A stretch of 64,000 nt of DNA from Thunnus maccoyii (taxonomy: Eukaryota > Chordata > Actinopteri > Scombriformes > Scombridae). Every line of letters begins with the position of its first letter. Within the stretch, counting starts at the first letter, position 1. The position numbers and the translations under genes were made by a program. The DNA lies in NCBI RefSeq assembly GCF_910596095.1, contig NC_056539.1, forward strand, positions 7,638,501 to 7,702,500, read 5' to 3'. A model generated the notes under the pieces. It saw only the letters and a list, made by a program, of their open reading frames with translations, ran no database searches and was not told the DNA's origin. Shown one piece after another: positions 41,950 through 54,000 of the stretch.

Positions 41950-44900
41950 ATGGGGTGCTTCTTTTCGAAAAAATCCAAAAGAAAGTCGTCCGAAAAAGAG
42001 GAACGTGAGCCGACAACAACGACGGTCGAAACTACGACAAGCAACGCGGTTCCCCTTGGCAACAACACCGACGAGGCACCGAAGCAGTACAGCTGGGATA
42101 AGAGAGAAAAGGTAACGCTCGTAGGACCGGTGAAACAGAAAATAAAAAGATAAAATGAAATAAACTCATATCCGAATGGCAAATGAGGGTCTTAACCAGC
42201 TAACTTAAGCTTGTCTGCACGCTTAAAACGTCTCTTAACGTGTGTGCCAGCAGCTTTCAGGTGGCTGGTTACTGTGTATTCCCCAAGAGGTGCAGTTAAT
42301 GTGAGCTACATTTATAGATAAAAAGGCAAATTAGTGTAAATGCTAGCAGCCCTGTACTTTGCTGACATCCAAAAAGTGTCAGTGACTCTGTTATGCCAAC
42401 GAGCACCGTTAAGTCACCTGTCGACATTTGCTCTAACGAGATTTCCTCGGTGCTGCAACATGCTTAGATTCATTGTGCGGTCTCCAGATACTCAACTGTT
42501 ACCTAACCAGCCAGGAGATGCGTGTAATGCTCATTATACGTTGACAACACTCTTTGAGTTTTAGGCTCAAAGCCTCTTCCTCTCTTCCTCTCTGTCTCCG
42601 TGTATCCCGCGTTATCTCATTATCGGATTACTACACAACACTGTATGGTTCACTGTTCCGCAGCTGACCACACTTTTACATGGCTTGTTCAGACACTGGG
42701 CGTTGACTAAGCGGTGGTTCAACTTCCGTTTTGACTCATGGGATGTTGCACCTTAAAAATGGTATACCAAACAATACATGACATCACGTAGTATCCGGTT
42801 GTGAGGTCTCAAAATAGTTTTATAAATAACTGCAAGCTAATGCGGTCAAATCAAATATCAGTCATGCATGCGACCTAGTTGTAAGAGAAATGGATATAGT
42901 GCATTATTGGTATATGCATGTCTGAGAAGCTTAAAAGTTTCCGCAGCAATGTTTCTAGAAGTTTAGACATTTCCAAAAATATCAGTATTGTTATTGGATG
43001 ACAGACGTGCAGATACTGGCACAGTTCAAAGAAGGCATATCTGTGCATCTCTAAATATATATTATTTGAATACTCATCTATTCAACTTTCTCTTTGCACA
43101 GGTTGATCCTAAAGACTACATGCTGACAGGGCTCAAAGATGTGACGGTGGGCCGCCTGCCTGGCAAACTGAACGGGCAACAGTTTGTCATCCAGGAGTGT
43201 GAGAACTGCAACATCTACGTGTTCGACCACTCAGCAACTATCACCATCGACGACTGCGTCAATTGCCGCATTGTTCTCGGACCTGTCAAGGGCAGTGTGT
43301 TTTTCAGAGACTGTAAAGACATCAAGTGCGTGGTGGCCTGTCAGCAGTTTCGCACACGGGACTGTAAAAAGATGGAAGTGTTCTTGTGCTGCGCCACTCA
43401 GCCCATCATTGAGTCATCTACAGGTATGAAATTCGGCTGCTTTCAGTACTTCTACCCCGAGCTGGCCTTCCACTTCAAGGACGCCGGGCTCAGCATATTC
43501 AACAACAACTGGAGCAACATACACGACTTCACGCCGGTGTCCGGAGAGAACAACTGGAGCTTGTTGCCAGAGACTTCAGCGGTTCTGGATTTTGTGCCGG
43601 CCCCAGACTCTGAGTCTGAGTTCAAGTCAGTTCGAGTCTCCACCGACCCCGCACGCAGCATTGTGCCTTTGACAAAAGGAGGGAGGCGTAAGGACAGTGA
43701 AGAGTCCTGCCTCTTTGTTTTCTTTGCTGGAGAGTACACCACTGCAAACGCCCGCAAACTGATAGATGAGGTGAGGAGGATTCAAAGTGAAAGGAGAGTG
43801 TGAGGAAGTTTCGCTTAATATAATACCACAATCTGTTACAAAGTCCTAGTAAAAGGAAGAAGTCTTTAGTATGTGAATGGAAAAATGGTGGTGATAATGA
43901 TGTATCAAAGCTTTCTGGTAATGCACTGATATAACTTAAAGAGCAGTCAGTCTTACTGTGCTTTGAATAGTTGTAGATTGAATCGAAAGAAAAGCAAAAC
44001 CACAGTTTTAACTGACAGAACCTGCAGTTTTCTGACGTCATCCTAAATGAAGTTACAAATTGTGACTTTTAATCCAGCATCAGCACCTGTCCTTACTGGA
44101 GTAAAATAAAACATTTAGAGGAATCTGAAGCTGGTTGTCAGCCAAATCAGATAAGTTGCATTATCACAGAAGCTCAGCGGATATTTCTTTCATCTCAAAC
44201 CACTAAATAATTTCATGTGAAATATAGAACTTGCTTAAAATGATGGCTTCTCCTGAGGCAGATGCACTTCATTGTGTCTTTTTAGCTCACCAGCTATGTT
44301 GAGTACACACCTCAGCATTCCTTTAATATCTGGGACGTATTCCATTCATGAATTGTGCATATAAACATTATAAAGCTTTTTTTATTCTTAGTATTCTGTC
44401 AGTACAAGACAGATTTATTCCAAATAATATGATTTTCAGAACCAAACATCGGTAGTCTGAGTGAAGTCAGTCACATTTCTTTTTGACTCTGACAACTTGT
44501 AGAATATCTGAAATGCTAAGCTAACATGCTAAGCTGGCTGCGTTGCCAGTTAAACATTCCAGTTATGTTGGTGTTGTTGCCAAAATATGCATTACTCCAT
44601 CACACAAGCATGAGACTGGATCCACATGTGGGACAGTTACAACATCTTGTTGCAAGCACTATGCAGACACACTTATACATATATACAGTATATACAGTTA
44701 ATCTTCTCTGTGTGCAGGCATTCTTTAAATGCTTGGTGGATCAATGCAAACCTTGAATGTTTATTATCTCATTTACACAGGCAACTGCTAAAGGTTTCAT
44801 GCTGATCCAGACAAAGGAAGTCTCAATGCGACCTGAAGATGTGAAGAGAGTGTTTCAGAGTAACGCAGAGGAACTGGTGGAGTGGATCACCAAAGGTAAT

Positions 44901-46096
44901 TTTCATCTTCTGCAATCTTTTTTTTGTCTCTGTGTGATGTTGGTCCACAATATCTCTAAAATAAAAGCTGCTCAGGAGCTCGGCCCGGCGTACCAGATCT
45001 TATCTAGTAGATTATGAAGATTTTTCATAAGTCTAAAAGATACAACATGTGTACATACTCTAAAGTATCAAGTACATATAACAGCAGAGCAGAACGAAAC
45101 TATCACACTGTCTTAACAGGTCTAAACTGACAAACAGGGTTAGTTTCCAGTCTTCAAATAGCACAAGACTTTGTCACGTACTTGCTTGTACATATTAGTC
45201 ATATTAGTCATATCTTTATGTTTACATATCTTTGTTGAGCTTTGTTGTCTTTGTTTTGGCTGCATGTCCATGTGCTTTTCCTGAACATTGTTGTGTGTAA
45301 GCAGACAGCCACTAAAAACCAGAGCCAAATTCCGTGTACTTGTTAACATACTTGGCCAATAAAGCTGATACAGATTCTGGAATAATGCTACTAATAATGC
45401 AGTTTTTTAGCTGTTATAACAAGATCAGTTTGTTTGATTTGGGTTCCTGTTTTACACCCAAATACTGTCCCCTCTCAGGCTACAGTATATGCCATTTCTG
45501 CCATTTCTCAGAAGTTGAAAGTGACTTGTGGCCTATAAGCTCACATGATTTTTACGATGACGACACTGCTGACTGCTAGCTTTCCACTGCCAATCTGGGG
45601 CACATTGCAAAAATCAAATGAATCAGCACTCAGATTTGGTAATTATACTTGAAAATGTCAGCATCCCTATTTTGGTTCTAGAAAGTTTTATAACCAAACT
45701 GTGTGTGTAGCTGTGCAGTCATAGAGCAGTTGGAAATGTTTTGAAGTCATTGTTTGAGTTGGACCGTTGTAGTGTAGGATTGTGACTTTTGTATCTTATT
45801 ACTAATAAAGGTCCCGTCATCGCCCTGGAGCTGAACGGTGACGGAGTTGTGGAAGCCTGCAAGAACACAGCAAATGAAGTGTTCAGCGGGACCAAGGTAA
45901 GCAGACTGTATTTACTGCATCTGTCTTTTCTAGTTTTACCCATATAGGTTCACTTTCTCTAGTAAAATACCTCCATCAAGCCTAGAACATCTCATGTTTG
46001 TTTTCCTCACAGGTTTTTGTCTCTGATAATAAGAACACATCTTCTCGAGACGTGGACAGCTTCTTCAACTTCGCTGACATGCAGATGGGCTTGTGA
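41950..46096 (+). CDS. rp2: RP2, ARL3 GTPase-activating protein (retinitis pigmentosa 2 homologue)
   Basis: RP2 stimulates GTP hydrolysis on ARL3 and so controls delivery of lipidated proteins to the cilium and photoreceptor outer segment. Five exons (41950-42111, 43102-43770, 44781-44895, 45811-45896, 46013-46096) give 371 residues, against about 350 in human RP2. The N terminus [17 protein letters not shown] carries the Gly2 myristoylation and Cys3 palmitoylation signal followed by a basic patch. Exon 2 encodes the TBCC/CARP beta-helix with regular Cys-rich rungs ([23 protein letters not shown]) and the [21 protein letters not shown] block. Arg of QQFR, near residue 138, corresponds to the catalytic arginine finger (human Arg118). 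The C-terminal ferredoxin/NDK-like part holds [21 protein letters not shown] and [12 protein letters not shown], and ends [12 protein letters not shown]. No key residue is lost. Confidence 0.96.
45240..45380 (+). repeat. Retroelement 3' end in an rp2 intron
   Basis: ACTTGGCCAATAAAGCTGAT followed by ACAGATTCTGG is a form widely seen at 3' ends of fish LINE/SINE copies. The body upstream is too diverged to name. Confidence 0.45.
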
Positions 46097-46329
46097 ATGA
46101 TTAAGTATCGAGACAAACCTCTCATCAGACTTTGATTCAGATTGTCTAAACCCCTGCCGTCCAGTTTGGGTTGATTTATAAGTAGCATTTGATTATTTGC
46201 CTCTTTTATGGATTATTATTTTTATCCTAAAAAAAAAAATAGGTAGAAGTGGAAACTATTAAGGACTGTGAATGACAAAGCCTTGGATAGAACAATTCAG
46301 TCGTCCCAGTATCATCTAAAAATTAGGAG

Positions 46330-46335
46330 AATAAA
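46330..46335 (+). promoter_or_regulatory. rp2: Candidate poly(A) signal for rp2
   Basis: AATAAA about 235 bases after the stop. Confidence 0.4.
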
Positions 46336-47704
46336 ACATTTGCTGTAAAACACGTAACATCCATTAGTTGCTAACTAAGCGTGCTGTGAATATTTATATT
46401 TCTATGAATGTATTTGGTCATTCTGTTGCTTTTATCAATTGTGAATGTAGCTCTTTGCTGTAAATGTAATTCATTTTAATTTAAAGCTTTGTTTTTCTGT
46501 GCTGCCTGAAACAATCTCTGCAGTGGAAAAGACCATGAGCACAAGAATGCCTGAGGAAATATATTTTATATATAAATCATATTTTTATTTCTTATAATGA
46601 CTTGTGTGTGTGTGTATGTGGTTTAGATAATGGATTTTGTTCAAGTTGTGTATATTTGAAACAAGCTGTGTAGGTGATAACTACGTCTCTATTTGTATTT
46701 GTTAGGCCAAAGTTTAATCGTGAAAGGTTGAGTGTCTCTTGCGGTTCATTCAGATGAACTGATCTGTTTATACTGAATGGGAATCAGTGTGAACACGTGT
46801 ATAATTGCTGGGTTTTTGATGTAGGCAATTCATGTGATAAGTTGTTTTTTTTTATTTTGTAATATTTGTTTTATACTCTACTGAATGTTTTTGTATAGAC
46901 ACAAATTGATGTTCTTCATTATAATTTTTAGTAAAAGTTTCCTTTTGTGTGACTTCATTTTGTTTGTTTTATACCTGTACTCAATGAGATGAATGAAAGA
47001 AAGCAGTATGTGACTGTGATAATGCTTGTAGGCAATGAAGGTAACGACAGTCTATAATCACAATGTCGTAAATGATCGTCCTCCTGATTTAGTAAAGTTT
47101 CTATAGTCACCATCACCAGCACATCCACATGGTTTGAAGGTTGTCATTTACAAAACAATTGATATATAAGAAACTTCCAATAAGGTAAAGGGAAACTTTC
47201 TGGTTCTGTTTTGTAACCAGATCAACCTGACATTTTGTAAAACACAATTTGAGCAGTTTTACATTTTTGAACAACCTCTAAATGAACTCTTGTCTTACTG
47301 TCTTGTATGTTGTGTAAAACTGGTAAAAAAAGAAGGTGATTCACTAATATGACTCATCAAATTAGTGAATTATTTTCTGTGGTGTTTTAAGAAACACAGT
47401 GCTTGGATATTAGAGATCAGTGTCATTACTTTAATGGAAAAACACTCATGCCAGAATTTCCCTAAAGCGAAATGAATCATTGGTTTTGCATTGATGACTT
47501 CAGTAACAATGTGCTGTCTTGTTTTCATCTACAGCTCAGTGAATCCCAGTTAGCAGCTTTCACTTCAGCTATTTGACTTCCACCTACTTAAACAGTGTGT
47601 CCATCATTCGCTAACAGCGTGACTACACCCAGACTGTGTCGGGGACTTTCATTTATTCATTTATCGATGATGAAACACATGCAGCACATTGCAGGTTTAG
47701 TTAG

Positions 47705-47943
47705 AAGTCCCCCTCCACTCAAAAATATGTTTTTCTTCTCGTTCCTATAGCTGAATGTTTGAGCTTCACTGTGCAGAACGATGTATGCGCAGAGTTTGTT
47801 TTCACATTCATCTGCTGAAAGTGGAACGTTTCTCTGTGCTCATTGAAAATCCAATTTTAAGGGGTGAGTATATGAGCAGGATTTGGGTCATCACAAATAG
47901 TAGAGTATTTTATGTACATCTTAAAATGTGTCTGGAGGGGATC
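47705..47943 (+). repeat. Dispersed repeat, AGTCCCCCTYCAC family, copy 3
   Basis: Starts AAGTCCCCCTCCACTCAAAA, includes TTTGAGCTTCACTGTGCAGA and ends ATGTGTCTGGAGGGGAT. Confidence 0.65.
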
Positions 47944-48239
47944 TTAAAGATAAATTTAGCCAACAGCTTTGTACAGTTGCCTTTAAGAAAAATATACATA
48001 AGGACTTACTGTGATGTACTTTTGTATTTGTAAACCTTTTGTATTTGAGCTTAGTTTTTTTTAAAGCAACAATACACATTTGTCTGTAATTTGTTGCTTC
48101 TACATTTAAATGTGTAGTCACATTAAAAGCTGTAGAATATCTGAAAGCACACAGATGACTGCTGGACTGTTTTTGTTTTTAATCAGTGTGTTACAGTTGT
48201 GAAGGAGTTGTGTCTAGAGTTAGTGTTTCGAGCTAAACG

Positions 48240-48492
48240 CCGGTGCACAAATCGAGCGCACCCAGCGTGGAGGGGAAGCGGCGGGGTTTAGGACCCGGAG
48301 GGACGCGCGGTACAATAGAGCTGTTGTGCCGTGGTGGTGGACAGATTGCAGCCCAGGAGGTTCCCACTGTGGTGGGACACAAAAAAACATCAAATGAATG
48401 CGCAGATAGCGGGTCTGGCTCTGTGTTTATAGGTGTATGTTGAGGATTGAGTTGTATGGTTGGAATAAAGCGGACAGCACAGCGAGGACTGG
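48240..48492 (+). other. jade3: Probable first (untranslated) exon and promoter of jade3
   Basis: A CpG-richer island in AT-rich surroundings that ends GGACTGGAG followed by GTAAGA, a strong donor at 48493. Its start is a guess. Confidence 0.35.
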
Positions 48493-48788
48493 AGGTAAGA
48501 CGGGAGGAATGAGAACACAGTGGGGCTCAGTGTGCCAGGATTTGCCCTGGATGGTGTTTCCAGGCCACGGGGCCTGCTCCTTTTCTGGGACTCTTTCTGC
48601 CTCTTGACTACATTAGTGTTAGCGACCATTGAGTAAACGTTGCTGATAATTCACTGCTCCCAGCACTGTATAATTAACCCAGTTGAGCTACATAGATATT
48701 CGTCTTTAATGTCTCTAGGAAGTGACATCTTTGTACGACGGTGGCGCTCATGTTTGATTTCTCCACAGCCTGCAGCCCGCTAACAGGC

Positions 48789-48822
48789 CTGTGTGTGTGT
48801 GTGTGTGTATGTGTGTGTGTGG
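48789..48822. repeat. (GT)n microsatellite, interrupted
   Basis: GTGTGTGTGTGTGTGTAT then further GT units, in the jade3 first intron. Confidence 0.8.
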
Positions 48823-49326
48823 GTTTGGCGCCAAGGCTCTTTGGGCAGGGCACTTTGTGTAGTTGTTACAAGGGTTTGTTTTTCTAAAAGCCCCCCGACG
48901 TCCCTGTAGCTAAGCACAAAGTCATAGCTACCCACACATTAATACATACAGGACACAACGAGGAGGGAAATGTATAGATCATTGTTTAATTTCTCACCCA
49001 GTAACCTCATATCAGTGTGATGTCATATCCGTCCACTTTGTACTATATGTGGGGAGCTTCCTGATCTCAGACTGTGATGACAGTAACATTAAGAGTGTAA
49101 GGAAGGCTGGAGTAGAGTTATGACACATGTGTCTGTCTCATTATATTTAACACAGTTGTCTCATTCAGACCATAAAGTACTTGTTGGGTGTAGTAGATGA
49201 TAAAACATCTTAAACTCAGTGCAAAATGCTGTGAAGTACGTTATGGAGACAGAAGTCAGTAAGGGCAGGAACTTTTTTATTTCATAAAAGACAACTTAAT
49301 CTGTGTTTTGTGGCTTCACGCTGATT

Positions 49327-49645
49327 TAGAGCTGCAATGATTAGTTGAGTAATCGATTAGTCACCAACTTTTGAATTAATCACCGTCAACTGTTTTGATA
49401 ATTGTTTAATCATTTTGAGTCATTTTTAAGAAGATAATTGCCAAATTCTCTGATTTCACTTTCTCAAATGTGATTTTTCTCTATGACAGTAAAGTGAATA
49501 TCTTTGGGTTGTGGACTGTTGGTCGGGACAAAACAAGACATTTTAGGTTGTATCTTGGGCTTTGTGAAACAGTGATCGAATTTTCCACAGAGGAAATGAT
49601 CAGCAGATTAATCAATAATGCAAATAATCGTTAGTTGCAGCTCTG
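49327..49645. mobile_element. hAT-like MITE with diverged target duplication
   Basis: Ends TAGAGCTGCAATGATTAG and CGTTAGTTGCAGCTCTG. Flanks CGCTGATT and CCCTGAGT match at 6 of 8. Internal GGACTGTTGGTCGGGACAAA is shared with the 6961 and 34440 copies. Confidence 0.75.
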
Positions 49646-50349
49646 CCCTGAGTACTCACCTCCTACATCATTGGCAGTTTAACTATGTTATCCCACCCTC
49701 AGATTATAGCCAGCCTATCATTTATCTGAATATTACTCATCTAATAAGTTTCATCCAGTTCTTCACCTCAGTTAACATTCTAACTTTATACTTAAGATGG
49801 CCCGAACTTCACGTTATTCATAATATCTTATAGCTGTTATAATATTTTTTTGTTTATGTGTGCTGCGTTCAGAGACGGGAACGCTGGTGTCAGTAGCAGC
49901 TGGCAGGCGTTTAGAGTGCAGCTACAACAACAGGCTCTGCTGTAGAGGTGGACACACTGTTTACTATGCTGTGTTTGTGTTTTTGGATTTCACTCTTTGA
50001 AACAGCACCAAGTTTTAAGTCAATAAAGATCTCGGAACAACTGATAAAGTTATGACATCATAATTTCACCACTGATTTATACCCCAAGGATTTTTTATTT
50101 TCTTGTTTTCAGCCAGATTAAATTTTGATCCTTTTCGGGTATCGCTCGTCTCTTGTGATTTTACAGACTAAATGCACAACTACAGGTCTAGTTTGGACTT
50201 TGTAACTAGTTTAAAACTATCTATGCACTTTCCTCAGCAGTTGGCATCAGTGTATTTGACTTATACTTCAGTATAGAGTGGAGTGAGTTTCATGCTCCCC
50301 CCACCCCTCCTGTCCTCATGGGGAATGTGAGGCATGTCCTGTCTGTTGA

Positions 50350-50520
50350 AACAGCGTACTGTATGTGGGGGCGACTCCGGGTTTGAGTCCCTCACTTTTT
50401 TGAGACCTTAATGAATCGTCCCAGCGGTTCAGTAGGTTAAAGGCAGATACTGTGAACCTGCGGTGTCTGTGTGCTCTATGTCACCCTCGCTATAAACTGT
50501 CCAATATACTTTTTTTTTAA
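50350..50520 (+). repeat. Possible tRNA-derived SINE remnant
   Basis: GGGTTTGAGTCCC resembles a Pol III B box and is followed by a CACCCTCGCTATAAACTGTC stretch and an A/T-rich end. No full cloverleaf can be folded by eye. Confidence 0.25.
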
Positions 50521-50655
50521 AAAGAAAGGAAAAGCTAACAAGAATCAGAGAAATGCAACTTGTGACACAGTGATCTTTTGCATCTTTTAAATCTTTTTAC
50601 ACCTTTTGCTTATTGCACTGACATATTTCTTAACACTGTATTTTTTTATTTGCAG

Positions 50656-50724
50656 GTATGAAATTAAGTGTTTAAGGGTTTATCAGAGGAATCCACTAGC
50701 ATGCTTTTCAATTTGAAATTTATG
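50656..50724 (+). other. jade3: Probable second leader exon of jade3, with short upstream ORFs
   Basis: Flanked by an acceptor (TTTGCAG) and a donor (GTGAGT at 50725). It contains ATGs at 50658 (a 5-codon ORF) and 50701. Spliced to 50884, the latter reads 12 codons and stops in the ATGA that also holds the jade3 start. Confidence 0.5.
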
Positions 50725-50894
50725 GTGAGTAGCTATCTCCTGTATACACATGCTGTTGGTTTTCACCTCAGCTGGTTGTCGCTTGAATTTTATAATAATT
50801 TAAACACTCACTTCTATTTCTAAACAATCATTAATTCCTTTTTTCCTGATGTGTTTTAATGCCGCTCTTCTTGTCTTCTGCAGGATGTTACAGG

Positions 50895-50977
50895 ATGAAA
50901 CGTCTCAGGTCCTCAAGCAGCAGCGACAGTTCTGACAATGAGAGTGAGTCGCCTGCTATGACCTAACACAGACTCTG

Positions 50978-51012
<35 letters not shown>

Positions 51013-54000
51013 TGTCGCTTTTTTAATTCACACCCTCTGTCTTAATTTAGGTCCCTCAACCTCCTTCTGCTCCTCCAACAAATATGGCAGTAAATCTGGA
51101 ACCCCCGCCTCCGACCCGAAGAAACCGGCTGAAGTAAGTTAACCTCCACATCAGGCGCTGCGCTGCTAAACATCAGGACCGGTGTCTGACTATCTGTGTG
51201 CCTCGTCTCCTCCCGCAGGTGTTCAGAAAAGACCTGATCAGTGCCATGAAGCTGCCGGACTCCCACCACGTCTCCCCAGAGGACTACTACCTGCTGGCGG
51301 ACACCTGGAAGCAGGAGTGGGAGAAGGGAGTCCAGGTGCCAGCGAGTCCAGACACCATCCCACAGCCGTCAGTCAGGTAACGCTGCTCGAAAAGCTCCGA
51401 CTCTGTTATCAGATATATTATAACTTCATACAGCCTCCAATGAGCTCTGTAGCACTGACAGATTTTGATCTTGTGTGTTCAGAATTATTGCGGAGAAGTC
51501 CAAGGAAGTGCTTTACTCCCACCAGAGGAAGTACGTCCAGTGCTCGAGCCAGGAGTCAATGGAACCAGGTTACGTCAACATCAAAGAGCTGGCGGAGGCC
51601 ATGTGTCGCTACGATCTGGACGACATGGATCTCTACTGGCTGCGCACGCTGAACAGAGAGCTAGACTGCATGGGTGAGGAGCAGGATTGCAAAGGGATAA
51701 TCCACCATAAAATTCCCATTGTGCACATCTTGTGGTCGATATCTGCAACTGCGGACATCTGTCTCCCTAAACTGGAAATAAGAGCATTAAGATTTTGACT
51801 GATGTGGTCCTGATAGTCCGCCAGGGTTTCTCTTACCATCTGGGGTTTTGTCCCTGTCTGTCTTTCAGGGGAGGAGCCCATAGACGAGCTGACAATGGAG
51901 CGCGCCATGGAGGCCCTGGAGAGTCAGTGCCATGACAACATGAAGCACGCCATCGAGACGGTGGAGGGCCTGGGGATCGAGTACGATGAGGACGTCATCT
52001 GCGATGTGTGCCGCTCGCCCGACAGCGAGGAAGGGAACGACATGGTGTTCTGTGACAAGTGCAACATCTGTGTGCACCAGGTAGAGATGAGCACACTTCA
52101 AACATTTAGTTATGTGACTGAAAATGTATTGATCTATCTCTAAACCTCTAGACATGGCCACCGTTATTTGTAGACAAGTGTTTTTTCTGTTTCATTATTT
52201 GATATAAAGATACATTTTTGACTATTTGACTTAATTTTTAATCAGAATTTCTTGTCTCCTGTATGTTAATAATAAATGTGCCAGTTACACATTGACTTAC
52301 TTTAAGTAGCTCATTAATCACTGAACGTCTCAACCCGCCTCTCTCCCAACAGGCCTGCTATGGCATAGTCAAAGTGCCTGTTGGAAACTGGCTGTGCAGG
52401 ACGTGCGTCCTCAGCATCGACCCGCAGTGCCTTCTGTGTCCCCTGAAGGGCGGCGCTATGAAGGCCACACGGGCAGGCACCAAGTGGGCACATGTAAGCT
52501 GCGCCCTGTGGATACCGGAGGTAAATTATCAAACACTTAATATCTTCTGTTTGCTCTCTATATCAATGCACAGTGAACGTTGAATAACGTCTCATCGTGT
52601 AAATGTCACTCCTCTGTAGGTGAGCATCGCTTGTCCCGAGAGGATGGAGCCCATCACCAAAGTCTCCCATATCCCACCCAGCCGCTGGTCTCTCATCTGC
52701 AGTCTGTGTAAAGTGAAGACAGGCGCATGTATCCAGGTGAGTGAGGATCTTAGTTATAAAAAACCTGACTGAGGTTATCTTTATTGAATTAAAGGGATAC
52801 TCCACCCTAAATCCACCCTTTGAGTATCAAAATCTCACATTCAGGAAAGTTGAAAAGTGATTAAAAAAAAAAAGTGTGGAAGTTTGTGGCTTGTTCCTTT
52901 AAGGAGGCAGTATGCAGATTTGATTCATAGTGGATACAACAAAGTTCAGTATTGACCAGTTTTCTGGTTGTATGTTATTTCTTCTCAAATCACTTGTGTG
53001 CACTGATATTTGTTCATGCATCTTTCCATTTTCTGTACCTGCTTATCCTGTCAGGTTTTCAGAGGGCATTTGTTGTTAAATGCTACAAAAGGTGTTCAAA
53101 TGTACTATCCATACAGTGATATATATATTAGATAGAATATAGTAGAAGATTTAGCTTATGGACAGAAAACCCCAGCCGTGCAGTTAGAGGACACTGTTTG
53201 AAATCAACCCTCAAAATATAAAAGTGAGAGGGACAAAAATATAACTTTGGAAAATTAAAGTTTCCACTGTGAAATCACACCCATGGTTAGACTAGCATAG
53301 AGGCTGGAAATAAGGGGAGTCTTGTTGTCAGCTTGAGGTTGCCAGGCAACCAGAGGACACATTCAGTGCATCCAGCCAAGATACAGTCCAGCACAGTCCA
53401 CCCCCTGTGAAATAACAAGTTGCCTTTTTACACTGATTTTTTTTTTTAACGGTCTAAACTAATGAGATATAAGGTGTTAATTAGTGAGCTTTGGTGCTGG
53501 CTGGCTAGTTGTTTTATCTCACAGATATGAGACTGGTATTAATCTTTTCATCGAACTCTTGGAAGAAAAGCTAATACACATATTTCCCAAAATGTCAAAC
53601 TATTCCTTTACAGTGTTATGCAAATGTAGCTGAGTAACAAATGGCCTCCAAAGTGCCTCCATTTTCCTTCTTTTACTTAACAGCACTAATGAGATGCTAT
53701 TTGTAGGCCACAGCACAACTTTCCACACAATAATCCAATTATGAAACAAATCATGTAAACTCAGGTTAGTGGGGAAATTGGGTTTCTGCAAAATATGTAA
53801 AAGCTTAAATCCTACTCTTACCATAATCCTGTTATTCTCAGTAATTGGGTTACGGAGTCCATGTAAATAATGTACCTGTTTCTGTCTCTGCTCACAGTGC
53901 TCCGTAAAGAACTGCACCACTCCCTTCCATGTGACATGTGCCTTTGAGCACAGCTTGGAGATGAAGACCATCCTGGATGAAGGGGATGAAGTCAAGTTCA

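Larger units (their letters stand above)
46097..50894. other. Intergenic region rp2 / jade3 with jade3 leader exons
   Basis: rp2 3' UTR, dispersed repeats, a hAT-like MITE, microsatellites and the probable untranslated exons of jade3. No additional gene was seen. Confidence 0.6.

Noticed and set aside
43622-44041. 139-codon minus-strand frame opposite rp2 exon 2
   Set aside because: Antisense shadow of a real exon.
50370-50400. Possible tRNA gene (GGTTTGAGTCC box)
   Set aside because: No cloverleaf or A box in place; at most a SINE relic.
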